This document shows, piece after piece, positions 7,224-13,411 of a DNA stretch of 13,411 nt (its first letter is position 1; every line of letters starts with the position of its first letter). The notes under the pieces are model-generated. The model was given only the letters and a program-made list of their open reading frames with translations. It was not told the DNA's origin and ran no database searches. Source of the DNA: Cyanobacteriota bacterium. Lineage in GTDB: Bacteria; Cyanobacteriota; Cyanobacteriia; Leptolyngbyales; Leptolyngbyaceae. A program made the translations under genes and the position numbers. The stretch lies in the NCBI GenBank assembly GCA_027482985.1, contig JAIXVO010000600.1:1-13411 (forward strand), given 5' to 3'.

Positions 7224-8090
7224 TTAGGAATTCGCTAAATAACTCTGCACTGTATTTTGTAACAAGAGGGCAACCGTCAATGGCCCCACGCCCCCTGGCA
7301 CCGGGGTGAGATAGCTGGCAATGGGCTGCACTGCGGCAAAATCCACATCTCCCACGAGGCGCGATTTGCCGTCTGCTGTCTCCACTCGGTTAATACCCAC
7401 ATCAATCACCGCCGCACCGGGCTTGACCATATCGGCAGTAATCATCAACGGTCGCCCCACTGCCGCCACTAAAATATCTGCCGATCGCGCCATGGCCGCC
7501 AGGTCGGGCGTTTTGGAGTGGGCGATCGTGACGGTGGCATCCTGCTCCAGCAACATCAGAGCTTGCGGTTTGCCGACCAGAATGCTGCGCCCAATCACGA
7601 CGGCGTGTTTGCCCTTGAGATCGATCGCGTATTCCTGCAACAGCCGCATCACGCCAGCCGGGGTACAACTCCGGAGTCCGGGTTCGCCGCGCACCAACCG
7701 CCCCAGGTTGACGGGATGCAACCCATCGGCATCTTTGTCGGGATGAATGGTGTTGAGCAGGGCGATCGCATCGAGGTGCGGGGGCAGGGGCAGTTGCACC
7801 AGGATGCCATCGACGCGATCGTCCTGATTTAAAGCTGCGATCGCCTGTTCCAGTTCCGCCTGGGTTGTCTCGGTTGGGAAATGGGTGCCAAAGGAAGCAA
7901 TCCCCACCGTCGCACAGGCTTTTTCCTTGTTGCGAACATAGGCGGCACTGGCAGGATTGTCACCCACCATCAGGACGGCTAAGCCGGGAGGACGACCTTT
8001 TTGCGCTTGCACCGCCTGAATTTTTGCGGCTAATTCCGCCTGGATTTTTTGCGACAGGGCTTTGCCATCGAGCAGAGTAGCAGTAGACAT
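7224..8090 (-). CDS. folD: Bifunctional methylenetetrahydrofolate dehydrogenase / methenyl-THF cyclohydrolase
   Basis: Cytosolic one-carbon enzyme that oxidises 5,10-methylene-THF with NADP and hydrolyses methenyl-THF to 10-formyl-THF. The ATG 8090 start gives 288 residues, the usual length. The catalytic Tyr/Lys pair is Y51 and K55 in [10 protein letters not shown]. Other landmarks are [25 protein letters not shown] (a Ser where Pro is common), the Rossmann segment [19 protein letters not shown], and the C-terminal [12 protein letters not shown]. The frame can be extended to TTG 8117, but that codon lies upstream of the predicted transcription start, so ATG 8090 is preferred. It is the first gene of the folD-crtE-DUF212 run. 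Confidence 0.95.
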   Translation of the reverse strand: MSTATLLDGKALSQKIQAELAAKIQAVQAQKGRPPGLAVLMVGDNPASAAYVRNKEKACATVGIASFGTHFPTETTQAELEQAIAALNQDDRVDGILVQLPLPPHLDAIALLNTIHPDKDADGLHPVNLGRLVRGEPGLRSCTPAGVMRLLQEYAIDLKGKHAVVIGRSILVGKPQALMLLEQDATVTIAHSKTPDLAAMARSADILVAAVGRPLMITADMVKPGAAVIDVGINRVETADGKSRLVGDVDFAAVQPIASYLTPVPGGVGPLTVALLLQNTVQSYLANS

Positions 8091-8117
8091 GACACGATTA
8101 AATTGGCATTTGAGCAA

Positions 8118-8146
8118 TTTATGCTAACACTGCGCTAGGGTGTCAA
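8118..8146 (-). promoter_or_regulatory. Predicted sigma70-type promoter of folD-crtE-DUF212
   Basis: On the minus strand a perfect -35 TTGACA (8141-8146) is followed after 17 nt by CATAAA (8118-8123). Transcription would begin near 8111, leaving about 20 nt before ATG 8090. It sits in the 89-bp divergent gap shared with the lipoprotein gene. Confidence 0.55.
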
Positions 8147-8179
8147 TGCAGTTTCTCAGCTTGATTAAGGAATTCTGTG

Positions 8180-8599
8180 ATGGATGGAATTTTGCCAGCG
8201 CGCGGTGCAGGTCAGTCGATCGCCCGGACTCGCGCCTGGATCGCCGTCGTAAGTGTGCCCCTGCTGCTGGGTTGGGCGATCGCGGGGTGCAGTAGTCGCG
8301 CCATTTCCGAACCTGCCCAGGTCGTCAGCCCTGCCGCCCCCCCCACCCCGATCGCCCAACTGCCAACGAAGCCGACGGGAACGGCGATCGTCGTGGTCAA
8401 AGGCACTGCTGGTAACCCCGTCCCGCTGCTGGAAGGCACTGTCTACCCGCTGCAAGATGCCACTGGCAAAGTTTGGATTCTCACCAACCAACCCGCTCCC
8501 GCCCCTGGAACCGAAGTCACGGTGAAAGGCAACATCCGCTATAAGCCCATCGCGATTAATGGGAAAGAGCAAGGTTCTATTTATATGGAGCAGCAGTGA
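8180..8599 (+). CDS. Small lipoprotein with an OB-fold-like domain
   Basis: Unrecognised protein of 139 residues with a clear lipoprotein signal: positively charged N-region (IARTRAW), hydrophobic core VVSVPLLLGWAIAG and lipidated C37 (lipobox I-A-G-C). A Pro/Ala-rich linker (about 45-67) follows. The last ~70 residues (GTAIVVVKGTAGN, LEGTVYPLQDATGKVWILTN, GTEVTVKGNIRYKPI) look like alternating beta strands of an OB fold. It is probably anchored on the periplasmic side of a membrane. AAGGA (8167-8171) lies 8 nt before ATG 8180; a GTG at 8177 is in frame but worse placed. The gene diverges from folD. Function unknown. Confidence 0.75.
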   Translation: MDGILPARGAGQSIARTRAWIAVVSVPLLLGWAIAGCSSRAISEPAQVVSPAAPPTPIAQLPTKPTGTAIVVVKGTAGNPVPLLEGTVYPLQDATGKVWILTNQPAPAPGTEVTVKGNIRYKPIAINGKEQGSIYMEQQ

Positions 8600-8656
8600 G
8601 GGGGGTTGGGGGTTGGGGGTCGACGTGAGCGTTTAGCCGAACGGGTGGGGGTGGGG
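8600..8656 (+). repeat. G-tract cluster just after the lipoprotein stop
   Basis: Six G runs follow the TGA directly: 8600-8605, 8608-8612, 8615-8619, 8643-8645, 8647-8651 and 8653-8656. They are on the coding strand, so the lipoprotein mRNA 3' end could form a G-quadruplex. The TTGGGGG spacing is regular in the first three. Confidence 0.6.
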
Positions 8657-8700
8657 AAGATGGCGGTAACGGCTCTGCGATCGCCCCAACCACCGACAGC

Positions 8701-8727
8701 GCAGTGCCAGCGGCACCGTCTCTACGA
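8701..8727 (-). repeat. Dispersed repeat copy A (inverted relative to the copies at the window end)
   Basis: Read on the minus strand, 8727-8711 is TCGTAGAGACGGTGCCG, identical over 17 nt to 13392-13408. Beyond it, GTGCC (8716-8712) and GGCAC (8708-8704) form a 5-bp hairpin around three bases. This suggests the unit is half of a longer palindrome. Confidence 0.65.
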
Positions 8728-8898
8728 TCACCCTCTGCCTGTCCAGCCTAGATTCCTGCTCTCCTAACCCCTCTTCTTCCCTGGAACGGAAATTATGAGT
8801 AGAATTGGGCATAAAACGACACGAGCTGCTGTGTATTTTCTTATACCAAGCTTTTTTGATATGGCTGACAATTAAATGTCCCCATTCCTTCACCATCC

Positions 8899-11800
8899 AT
8901 GCTGGATCGCTTCTTCATGAATGTTTTTGAACCGTTGCAGGTTGGGCTGAGTTTGTTGTCGGGCGTCGGGGTTGGCGCGATCGCAGTGTATGGGATCCAG
9001 CGCTTCCAAAAGCTTTGGCGAACTGGGTCAAAGGCGGATGCCGTCTGGTTGAACTATATCTATGAGCATGCCGAATTGGGGATGAATTTAACGACCCCAG
9101 CAGGCAATTTAGTCCGGGTCAATCAAGCCTATGGCAAGATTTTTGGCTATCCCAGTGCCGAACTGCTGGCGGGGCGGCGATGGCAAGATTTGGTGCATCC
9201 GGATGACCTAGCCGCATCAGAAACGATGAATCAGCAAGCGGTGGCAGGGCGAATTCCGGCTTTTGCCTTGGAACAGCGCTGTCTGCGGCGAGACGGCACC
9301 ACGATCTGGGTGAAGATTCATGCCTCTGCGGTGTATGACCAGCGGGGCCAGGTGCGGTGGATGACGGCAGTGGTGGAGGATATCAGCGATCGCAAAGCGG
9401 CGCAGGTGTCGTTAGAGCGATCGGAACGCGAATTGCGGGCCATGTTTACCTCAATGACGGATGTGGTGCTGACGCTGGATCAGGACGGGCGGTATCTCCA
9501 CGTAACAGCCCCTTCCAATGATCTGTTACGCCAGCCGGCAGAACAATTGTTAGGTCGAACGGTGCATGAGGTTTTTCCCAAGGTGGATGCGGATCAAATT
9601 TGGCAGGGCATTCAACGGGTGTTAGCGACCGGGGAAGTGACCTATCTGGAATATCCGGTGGAGGTGCAGGGCGGAACGCGGTGGTTTGCCGCGAATATTT
9701 CGCCGCTCTCAGCCCATTCAGTCATTTGTGTGGCGCGGGATATTAGCGATCGCCATCAGGCAGAACTGGCGTTACGGCGCAGTGAAGCCACCAATCGCGC
9801 CATTCTAGAAGCCATCCCTGATTTATTGTTGCGCATGCACCAGGATGGCACTTATCTAGAGGTGGTGGAGAGCAACAACACCAAATTGATGGGGATTTTG
9901 CCTTATTCCATTGGGGCTAACATCTACGCGATTTTGCCGTGGGATCTGGCGCATCGGCGCATGCTGGCGATCAACGCAACGCTGGCAACGGGGCAATTGC
10001 AGGTCTATGAGCAGGCTATCACTGTAAATGGCATCGTGCAGGATGAAGAAGTGCGCGTGATCGCCATTAGTGATCAGGAAGCGCTGGTGATGGTGCGCGA
10101 TATTCGCGATCGCAAACGGGCAGAACGAGCGTTACACCAGCAAGCCAATCTAGAACGAGCGCTGAATCAGGTCACGCAAGCGATTCGCCATTCGCTGGAT
10201 GCAATGACCATTTACACCACGGCGGTGCGTGAATTTGCCCATGTACTGAATGCCCAAGAAGCAGTGCTCACCGAATATTGTGCCGATCGCCAGTGTTGGC
10301 GGAACATTGCCCTCTACGGGAATCCGCCCGACCTCCTAAACGTTGCCAGTTTTGAGACTCCGGATGAAAATAACGCGATCGCGGTTCAGCTCAAACGGGG
10401 GGAAATCGTCTGTTTAACCCAGCCTCAGACCTGTCAGGAGCCCGAAAATCAGTACCTGGCGACGGTATTCCCCGGTGCCTGGTTAATTTTGCCCATCCAT
10501 TGTGTGAATCAGCTGTGGGGTGCGTTGACCCTCGTCAAAACGGATGCGCCCTGGCAAGAAGCGGATATTCAACTGGCAAAAGCACTCACGAGCCAACTGG
10601 CGATCGCGATTCAACAGGCGAACCTTTACCAGCAACTTCAGCAACTCAATACTGATTTAGAACGGCAGGTAGAAGACCGGACGGCGGTCATTCAGAAAGC
10701 CCTGGTCTTTGAGTCATTGCTAAAACGGATTACCGATAAAGTGCGAGATAGCCTCGATGAAAATCAGATTTTGCAAACAGCGGTAACTGAGTTGGGCATC
10801 GGTTTAGAAGTGATTTGTTGTAACGCCTCACTCTATAATCCCGACTTAACGGCTTGCCGCATTACCCATGAATATTCGACTCAGGGTGCCTTTGCCTTGG
10901 GACTGGAATTTTCGTTTGAGTTGCCTACGGTGAAACATATCGTCGCGCAACTGACCCAGGATCAAACCTTCCAACTATGTTTCCCAAGACCCGATTATAT
11001 TCCCTTGGCAGAGCAGTATTACACCGTGCTGATGTGTCCGATGCTGGATGATCAAGGCATTCTGGGAGACATTTGGCTGTTTCGCTGGAAAGAAGAAAGT
11101 TTTAATGACCTGGAAATTCGGATTGTGCAACAAGTGGCGAACCATTGCGCGATCGCCCTGCGGCAATCTCGACTCTATCAAGCCGCGCAAGCGCAAGTCG
11201 ATGAACTGGCCAGACTCAACCAGCTGAAAGACGATTTTCTCAGTACCGTCTCCCATGAACTGCGGACACCCATGTCGAACATCAAAATGGCGACGCAGAT
11301 GTTAGAGCTGAATTTGGAGCAACTGGACGTGTTAAGTGGGGAGCGGGTGCAGGTTTACCTCAAAATTTTGCAGGAAGAGTGTCAGCGCGAAACGGATCTG
11401 ATCAATGATCTGTTGAACCTGTCGCGGTTAGATGCGGGTGCCGATCCGTTGGTCGTGAGCCGGATGGATCTCACTCACTGGTTACCCCATGTCGCTGAAG
11501 TGTTTGCGGAACGGATGCGGCTGGCGCAGCAACACCTGAGCGTAGACATCGCAACCAGGCACATTACCCTCACGACCGATTTTGCCTACCTCGAATTGGT
11601 GTTGATGGAATTGTTACACAATGCTTGCAAATACACGCCGCCCGGTGAAACGATTCAAATCCAGGCGACTCAGTTACCCGCGATCGCCGGCGCGAACCCG
11701 CTGGAACCCCCCGTCCAAATTCAGGTGAGCAATTCTGGGATAGTGATTCCAGCGACAGAACTCAGTCATGTGTTTGAGAAGTTTTATCGGGTGCCCAATA

Positions 11801-11985
11801 CCGACCCCTGGAAGCATGGCGGCACTGGCTTAGGGTTGGCGCTGGTGCAAAAACGGGTGGAGCGAATCCGAGGTACGATCGCAGTTAGCAGTGTGGATCA
11901 GTGGACAACGTTTACCCTCCAACTGCCCCAACTCCAGGCTGCGTGTCCCCTCCCGTCGCCCTTTGTCTACTCATGGAACGATTAA
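8899..11985 (+). CDS. Sensor histidine kinase, TM-PAS-PAS-PAS-GAF-GAF-HisKA-HATPase
   Basis: Two-component sensor of 1028 residues. One hydrophobic segment lies near the N-terminus (about 11-31). PAS domains at about 45-165, 175-285 and 295-405 each end in a DI(S/R)DR motif. GAF domains at about 420-575 and 605-760 are joined by a short coiled coil (QQLQQLNTDLERQVEDR). The HisKA domain has FLSTVSHELRTP with phospho-acceptor H786. The HATPase has N-box HNACKYTP (N908), VSNSGIVIP at the G1 position (Asn replaces the usual DxG Asp), FEKFYR, and G2 GGTGLGLAL (974-982). The Asn version recurs in cyanobacterial kinases of this type, so it does not imply inactivity. No bilin-binding Cys motif was recognised in the GAFs. 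No response regulator is in the window. No Shine-Dalgarno precedes ATG 8899; ATG 8917 is an alternative. The 3' end overlaps the next gene. Confidence 0.92.
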   Translation: MLDRFFMNVFEPLQVGLSLLSGVGVGAIAVYGIQRFQKLWRTGSKADAVWLNYIYEHAELGMNLTTPAGNLVRVNQAYGKIFGYPSAELLAGRRWQDLVHPDDLAASETMNQQAVAGRIPAFALEQRCLRRDGTTIWVKIHASAVYDQRGQVRWMTAVVEDISDRKAAQVSLERSERELRAMFTSMTDVVLTLDQDGRYLHVTAPSNDLLRQPAEQLLGRTVHEVFPKVDADQIWQGIQRVLATGEVTYLEYPVEVQGGTRWFAANISPLSAHSVICVARDISDRHQAELALRRSEATNRAILEAIPDLLLRMHQDGTYLEVVESNNTKLMGILPYSIGANIYAILPWDLAHRRMLAINATLATGQLQVYEQAITVNGIVQDEEVRVIAISDQEALVMVRDIRDRKRAERALHQQANLERALNQVTQAIRHSLDAMTIYTTAVREFAHVLNAQEAVLTEYCADRQCWRNIALYGNPPDLLNVASFETPDENNAIAVQLKRGEIVCLTQPQTCQEPENQYLATVFPGAWLILPIHCVNQLWGALTLVKTDAPWQEADIQLAKALTSQLAIAIQQANLYQQLQQLNTDLERQVEDRTAVIQKALVFESLLKRITDKVRDSLDENQILQTAVTELGIGLEVICCNASLYNPDLTACRITHEYSTQGAFALGLEFSFELPTVKHIVAQLTQDQTFQLCFPRPDYIPLAEQYYTVLMCPMLDDQGILGDIWLFRWKEESFNDLEIRIVQQVANHCAIALRQSRLYQAAQAQVDELARLNQLKDDFLSTVSHELRTPMSNIKMATQMLELNLEQLDVLSGERVQVYLKILQEECQRETDLINDLLNLSRLDAGADPLVVSRMDLTHWLPHVAEVFAERMRLAQQHLSVDIATRHITLTTDFAYLELVLMELLHNACKYTPPGETIQIQATQLPAIAGANPLEPPVQIQVSNSGIVIPATELSHVFEKFYRVPNTDPWKHGGTGLGLALVQKRVERIRGTIAVSSVDQWTTFTLQLPQLQAACPLPSPFVYSWND

Positions 11986-13241
11986 AATTTGGCTGGTTGG
12001 TGGCTCTCGCGATCGCCCTCACCAGTTGTCTTCCCGGTCATCATGCGCCCAGTGATGCCGCCCCTCGCGTCACGATTCGCTTTAGCGGCTGGCAGAGTAA
12101 TCCCAATGAAGGGAAATTGTTGAATCAAGTGATTCAGGAATTTGAAGCCGCCCATCCCACCATTGATGTGCAGTACGAAGCGATTAATAGCGAGTACATG
12201 GATGTGATTCGGACGCGCCTGATTGGGGATGTTGCACCAGATGTCTTTTACCTGGAAGCTTTTGAAGCGCCCCAGTTGATCCAGGCGGGAGTCCTGGAAC
12301 CGCTGACTGCCTACATCACGCCCGACTTTGATTTGCCCGATTTCCAGCCCTTATTACTGCAAGCCTTTCGCCAGGGCAATGAGATTTATGGCTTGCCCAA
12401 AGACTTTTCCACTCTGGCCCTGTTTTATAACCAGGACGCTTTGACGGCAGCCGGCATCTCCCAACCACCCACCACCTGGGATGAGTTGCAAACCGTTTCC
12501 CGCCAACTCACCGTTGATCGCAAGGGCGATCGCCAACCCGCCCGATTTGGCTTGGGCATTGCTCCCGAACTCGCCCGCCAGACCTTCATGATTAAAGCCT
12601 TTGGCGGTCAGTTAGCTGATGCGAAAGGTAACGCCACGTTTGCCGCCCCTACCAGTCTGCGCGGCTTGTCACTGGTGGTCGATCAATATCGCCGCGATCG
12701 CACTGCCGCCCAACCCACCGATGTCGGAGCCACCTGGGGCAGTGAAATGCTAGGGCAGGGCAAAGCCGCGATGGTGATTGAAGGACCCTGGTCAATCCCT
12801 TACTTTCGCGAAACCTTTCCCAAGTTGCGGTTTGGCATCGCCGAAGTGCCCACCGTCAACGGCAAACGCGGCACCATGGCCTATACCGTCGCCTATGTGA
12901 TGAACCGCCAATCCAAACACAAACAGGCCGCATGGACCTTCATTCAGTACCTCACCAGCAAGTCAGGGATGAAACGCTGGGCCGAACAGGGATTAGCCCT
13001 CCCCAGTCGGCGATCGCTCCTGGCACAACTGGGCTACGATTGCCATCCCCTCTACGCGCCATTTGTCCGCGGTGCCACCTATGCTACCCTCTGGCAAGGC
13101 ACGACCTCCCTCCCCATCCTCCGCACCCATTTCAATAATCAATTCATCAGCGCCTTATTAGGCGAACAGCCGTTATCTCAGGCAATGCAAAAAGCTCAAG
13201 ATAGCGCCAATCAAGAGATTTATTTGGTGCAGGGAGAATAA
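11973..13241 (+). CDS. Extracellular solute-binding lipoprotein, ABC-type family 1 (sugar type)
   Basis: Predicted periplasmic ligand-binding protein of 422 residues, usual size for sugar-binding family 1. The signal MERLKFGWLVALAIALTSC has lipobox L-T-S with lipidated C19. VTIRFSGWQSNPNEGKLLNQVIQEFEAAHP opens the fold. DVFYLEAFEAPQL, the family block YGLPKDFSTLALFYNQDAL with PPTTWDEL, and MVIEGPWSIPYF follow. The frame opens at 11901, but that start would add 24 residues before the signal peptide, so ATG 11973 is chosen. It overlaps the kinase stop by 13 nt with no Shine-Dalgarno, implying translational coupling. No permease or ATPase gene is in the window. It could serve uptake with distant components or feed a signal to the kinase. 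The ligand is unknown. Confidence 0.9.
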   Translation: MERLKFGWLVALAIALTSCLPGHHAPSDAAPRVTIRFSGWQSNPNEGKLLNQVIQEFEAAHPTIDVQYEAINSEYMDVIRTRLIGDVAPDVFYLEAFEAPQLIQAGVLEPLTAYITPDFDLPDFQPLLLQAFRQGNEIYGLPKDFSTLALFYNQDALTAAGISQPPTTWDELQTVSRQLTVDRKGDRQPARFGLGIAPELARQTFMIKAFGGQLADAKGNATFAAPTSLRGLSLVVDQYRRDRTAAQPTDVGATWGSEMLGQGKAAMVIEGPWSIPYFRETFPKLRFGIAEVPTVNGKRGTMAYTVAYVMNRQSKHKQAAWTFIQYLTSKSGMKRWAEQGLALPSRRSLLAQLGYDCHPLYAPFVRGATYATLWQGTTSLPILRTHFNNQFISALLGEQPLSQAMQKAQDSANQEIYLVQGE

Positions 13242-13252
13242 GGAGGGCGTAG

Positions 13253-13317
13253 GGGCGCGGCATTCGGCAGCAAAACTCCAACCTCAATTCCCCCATCCCC
13301 GCCCGAATGCCACGCCC
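13253..13317. repeat. Long imperfect hairpin after the binding-protein gene
   Basis: GGGCGCGGCATTCGG (13253-13267) pairs with CCGAATGCCACGCCC (13303-13317) over 15 bp with one mismatch, around a 35-nt loop, starting 11 nt after the stop. No T-run follows. GTAGGGGC-G-GGCAT palindromes are common dispersed elements in cyanobacteria, so it may be a repeat that also serves as a transcript end. Confidence 0.7.
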
Positions 13318-13333
13318 TGGTTCGGGTTTCGGT

Positions 13334-13358
13334 GGATCTCGTAGAGCCGATGCCGCTG
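13334..13358 (+). repeat. Dispersed repeat copy B
   Basis: This 25-nt unit begins GGATCTCGTAGAG and matches copy C at 22 of 25 positions, 53 bp apart. Its TGCCGCTGG end also matches copy A at 8707-8715 (reverse strand). Confidence 0.7.
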
Positions 13359-13386
13359 GTCTGTCCAGGGATTTGGGGAAGCACGC

Positions 13387-13411
13387 GGATCTCGTAGAGA
13401 CGGTGCCGTTG
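13387..13411 (+). repeat. Dispersed repeat copy C, running to the window edge
   Basis: GGATCTCGTAGAGACGGTGC begins this copy. Its 13392-13408 segment is identical to the reverse complement of 8711-8727. The window ends inside or at the end of the unit, so more copies may follow. Confidence 0.7.

Larger units (their letters stand above)
8600..8898. other. 299-bp intergenic region before the sensor kinase
   Basis: No gene is supported here. It holds the G-tract cluster, one HIP1 site near 8677-8684, one copy of a dispersed repeat (8711-8727), a pyrimidine-rich patch (about 8755-8785) and an AT-rich stretch (about 8795-8880) that probably carries the kinase promoter. I could not assign a -35/-10 pair with good spacing. 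Confidence 0.5.
17..13017. repeat. HIP1 octamer (GCGATCGC), about thirty dispersed copies
   Basis: The palindrome GCGATCGC recurs across the whole window, inside and between genes, for example at 17-24, 9386-9393, 9746-9753, 10106-10113 and 13010-13017. The coordinates span the first and last copies. Dense HIP1 is a known hallmark of many cyanobacterial chromosomes and is the best single taxonomic clue here. Within genes it often encodes Asp-Arg or Ala-Ile-Ala. The count is by eye. Confidence 0.9.

Noticed and set aside
7321..7746. 141-codon plus-strand frame opposite folD
   Set aside because: It is antisense to conserved FolD motifs and shows no domain of its own.
8165..8572. 135-codon minus-strand frame opposite the small lipoprotein
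   Set aside because: The plus-strand frame has a signal peptide, lipobox and well-placed Shine-Dalgarno. The antisense frame is low-complexity Gly/Arg/Asp and unconvincing.
11731..11757. Kinase ATP-binding defect because Asn replaces Asp at the G1 box
   Set aside because: NSG at this place recurs in cyanobacterial kinases that keep the H, N, F and G2 boxes, all of which are intact here.
13253..13317. Rho-independent terminator for the kinase/binding-protein genes
   Set aside because: The stem is strong, but the loop is 35 nt and no T-run follows, so a standard terminator call is not supported. It is kept as a hairpin repeat.
13334..13411. Possible CRISPR: two repeats 53 bp apart
   Set aside because: Only two imperfect copies are present, a third lies 4.6 kb away in reverse orientation, and there are no cas genes. 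This is a dispersed repeat.

Overview
The window looks like cyanobacterial chromosome. The HIP1 octamer GCGATCGC occurs about thirty times in 13.4 kb by eye. The gene set (GGPP synthase next to folD and a DUF212 gene, a long PAS/GAF histidine kinase, short dispersed palindromes) fits a filamentous or Leptolyngbya-like cyanobacterium, but the genus cannot be fixed from this sequence. No rRNA, tRNA, CRISPR array, transposase or phage gene was seen.

Positions 5461 to 150 (minus strand) hold a run of six genes: a PlsC/LPLAT-type acyltransferase, an alpha/beta hydrolase, a SyrD/PvdE-type ABC exporter, an AbrB-like antitoxin, a PIN-domain (VapC-type) toxin and a GT21/HpnI-like membrane glycosyltransferase. 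From the exporter onward spacing is very tight: 17 nt, then a TGATG overlap, then a second TGATG overlap. The toxin-antitoxin pair therefore sits inside what looks like one transcript for lipid or envelope work. The acyltransferase and hydrolase together resemble the two halves of plant phytyl ester synthases. A purine-rich G-tract block and a cyanobacterial short repeat lie between them.

Positions 8146 to 5683 (minus strand) hold folD, crtE and a DUF212 (divergent PAP2) gene, behind a good sigma70-type promoter in the divergent gap at 8091-8179. The promoter and Shine-Dalgarno positions argue for shorter starts than the longest reading frames for both folD and crtE.

Positions 8180 to 13241 (plus strand) hold a small lipoprotein with an OB-fold-like tail, a 299-bp intergenic stretch with G-tracts and one copy of a dispersed repeat, a 1028-residue sensor kinase (three PAS, two GAF, HisKA, HATPase), and a lipoprotein solute-binding protein whose start overlaps the kinase stop by 13 nt. 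No transporter permease or response regulator is visible. The last 170 bp consist of a long imperfect hairpin and two copies of the same dispersed repeat found at 8711.

No clearly new molecular system is evident. The most unusual points are the toxin-antitoxin module translationally linked to a glycosyltransferase, the kinase/binding-protein overlap, and the repeat-rich intergenic DNA.
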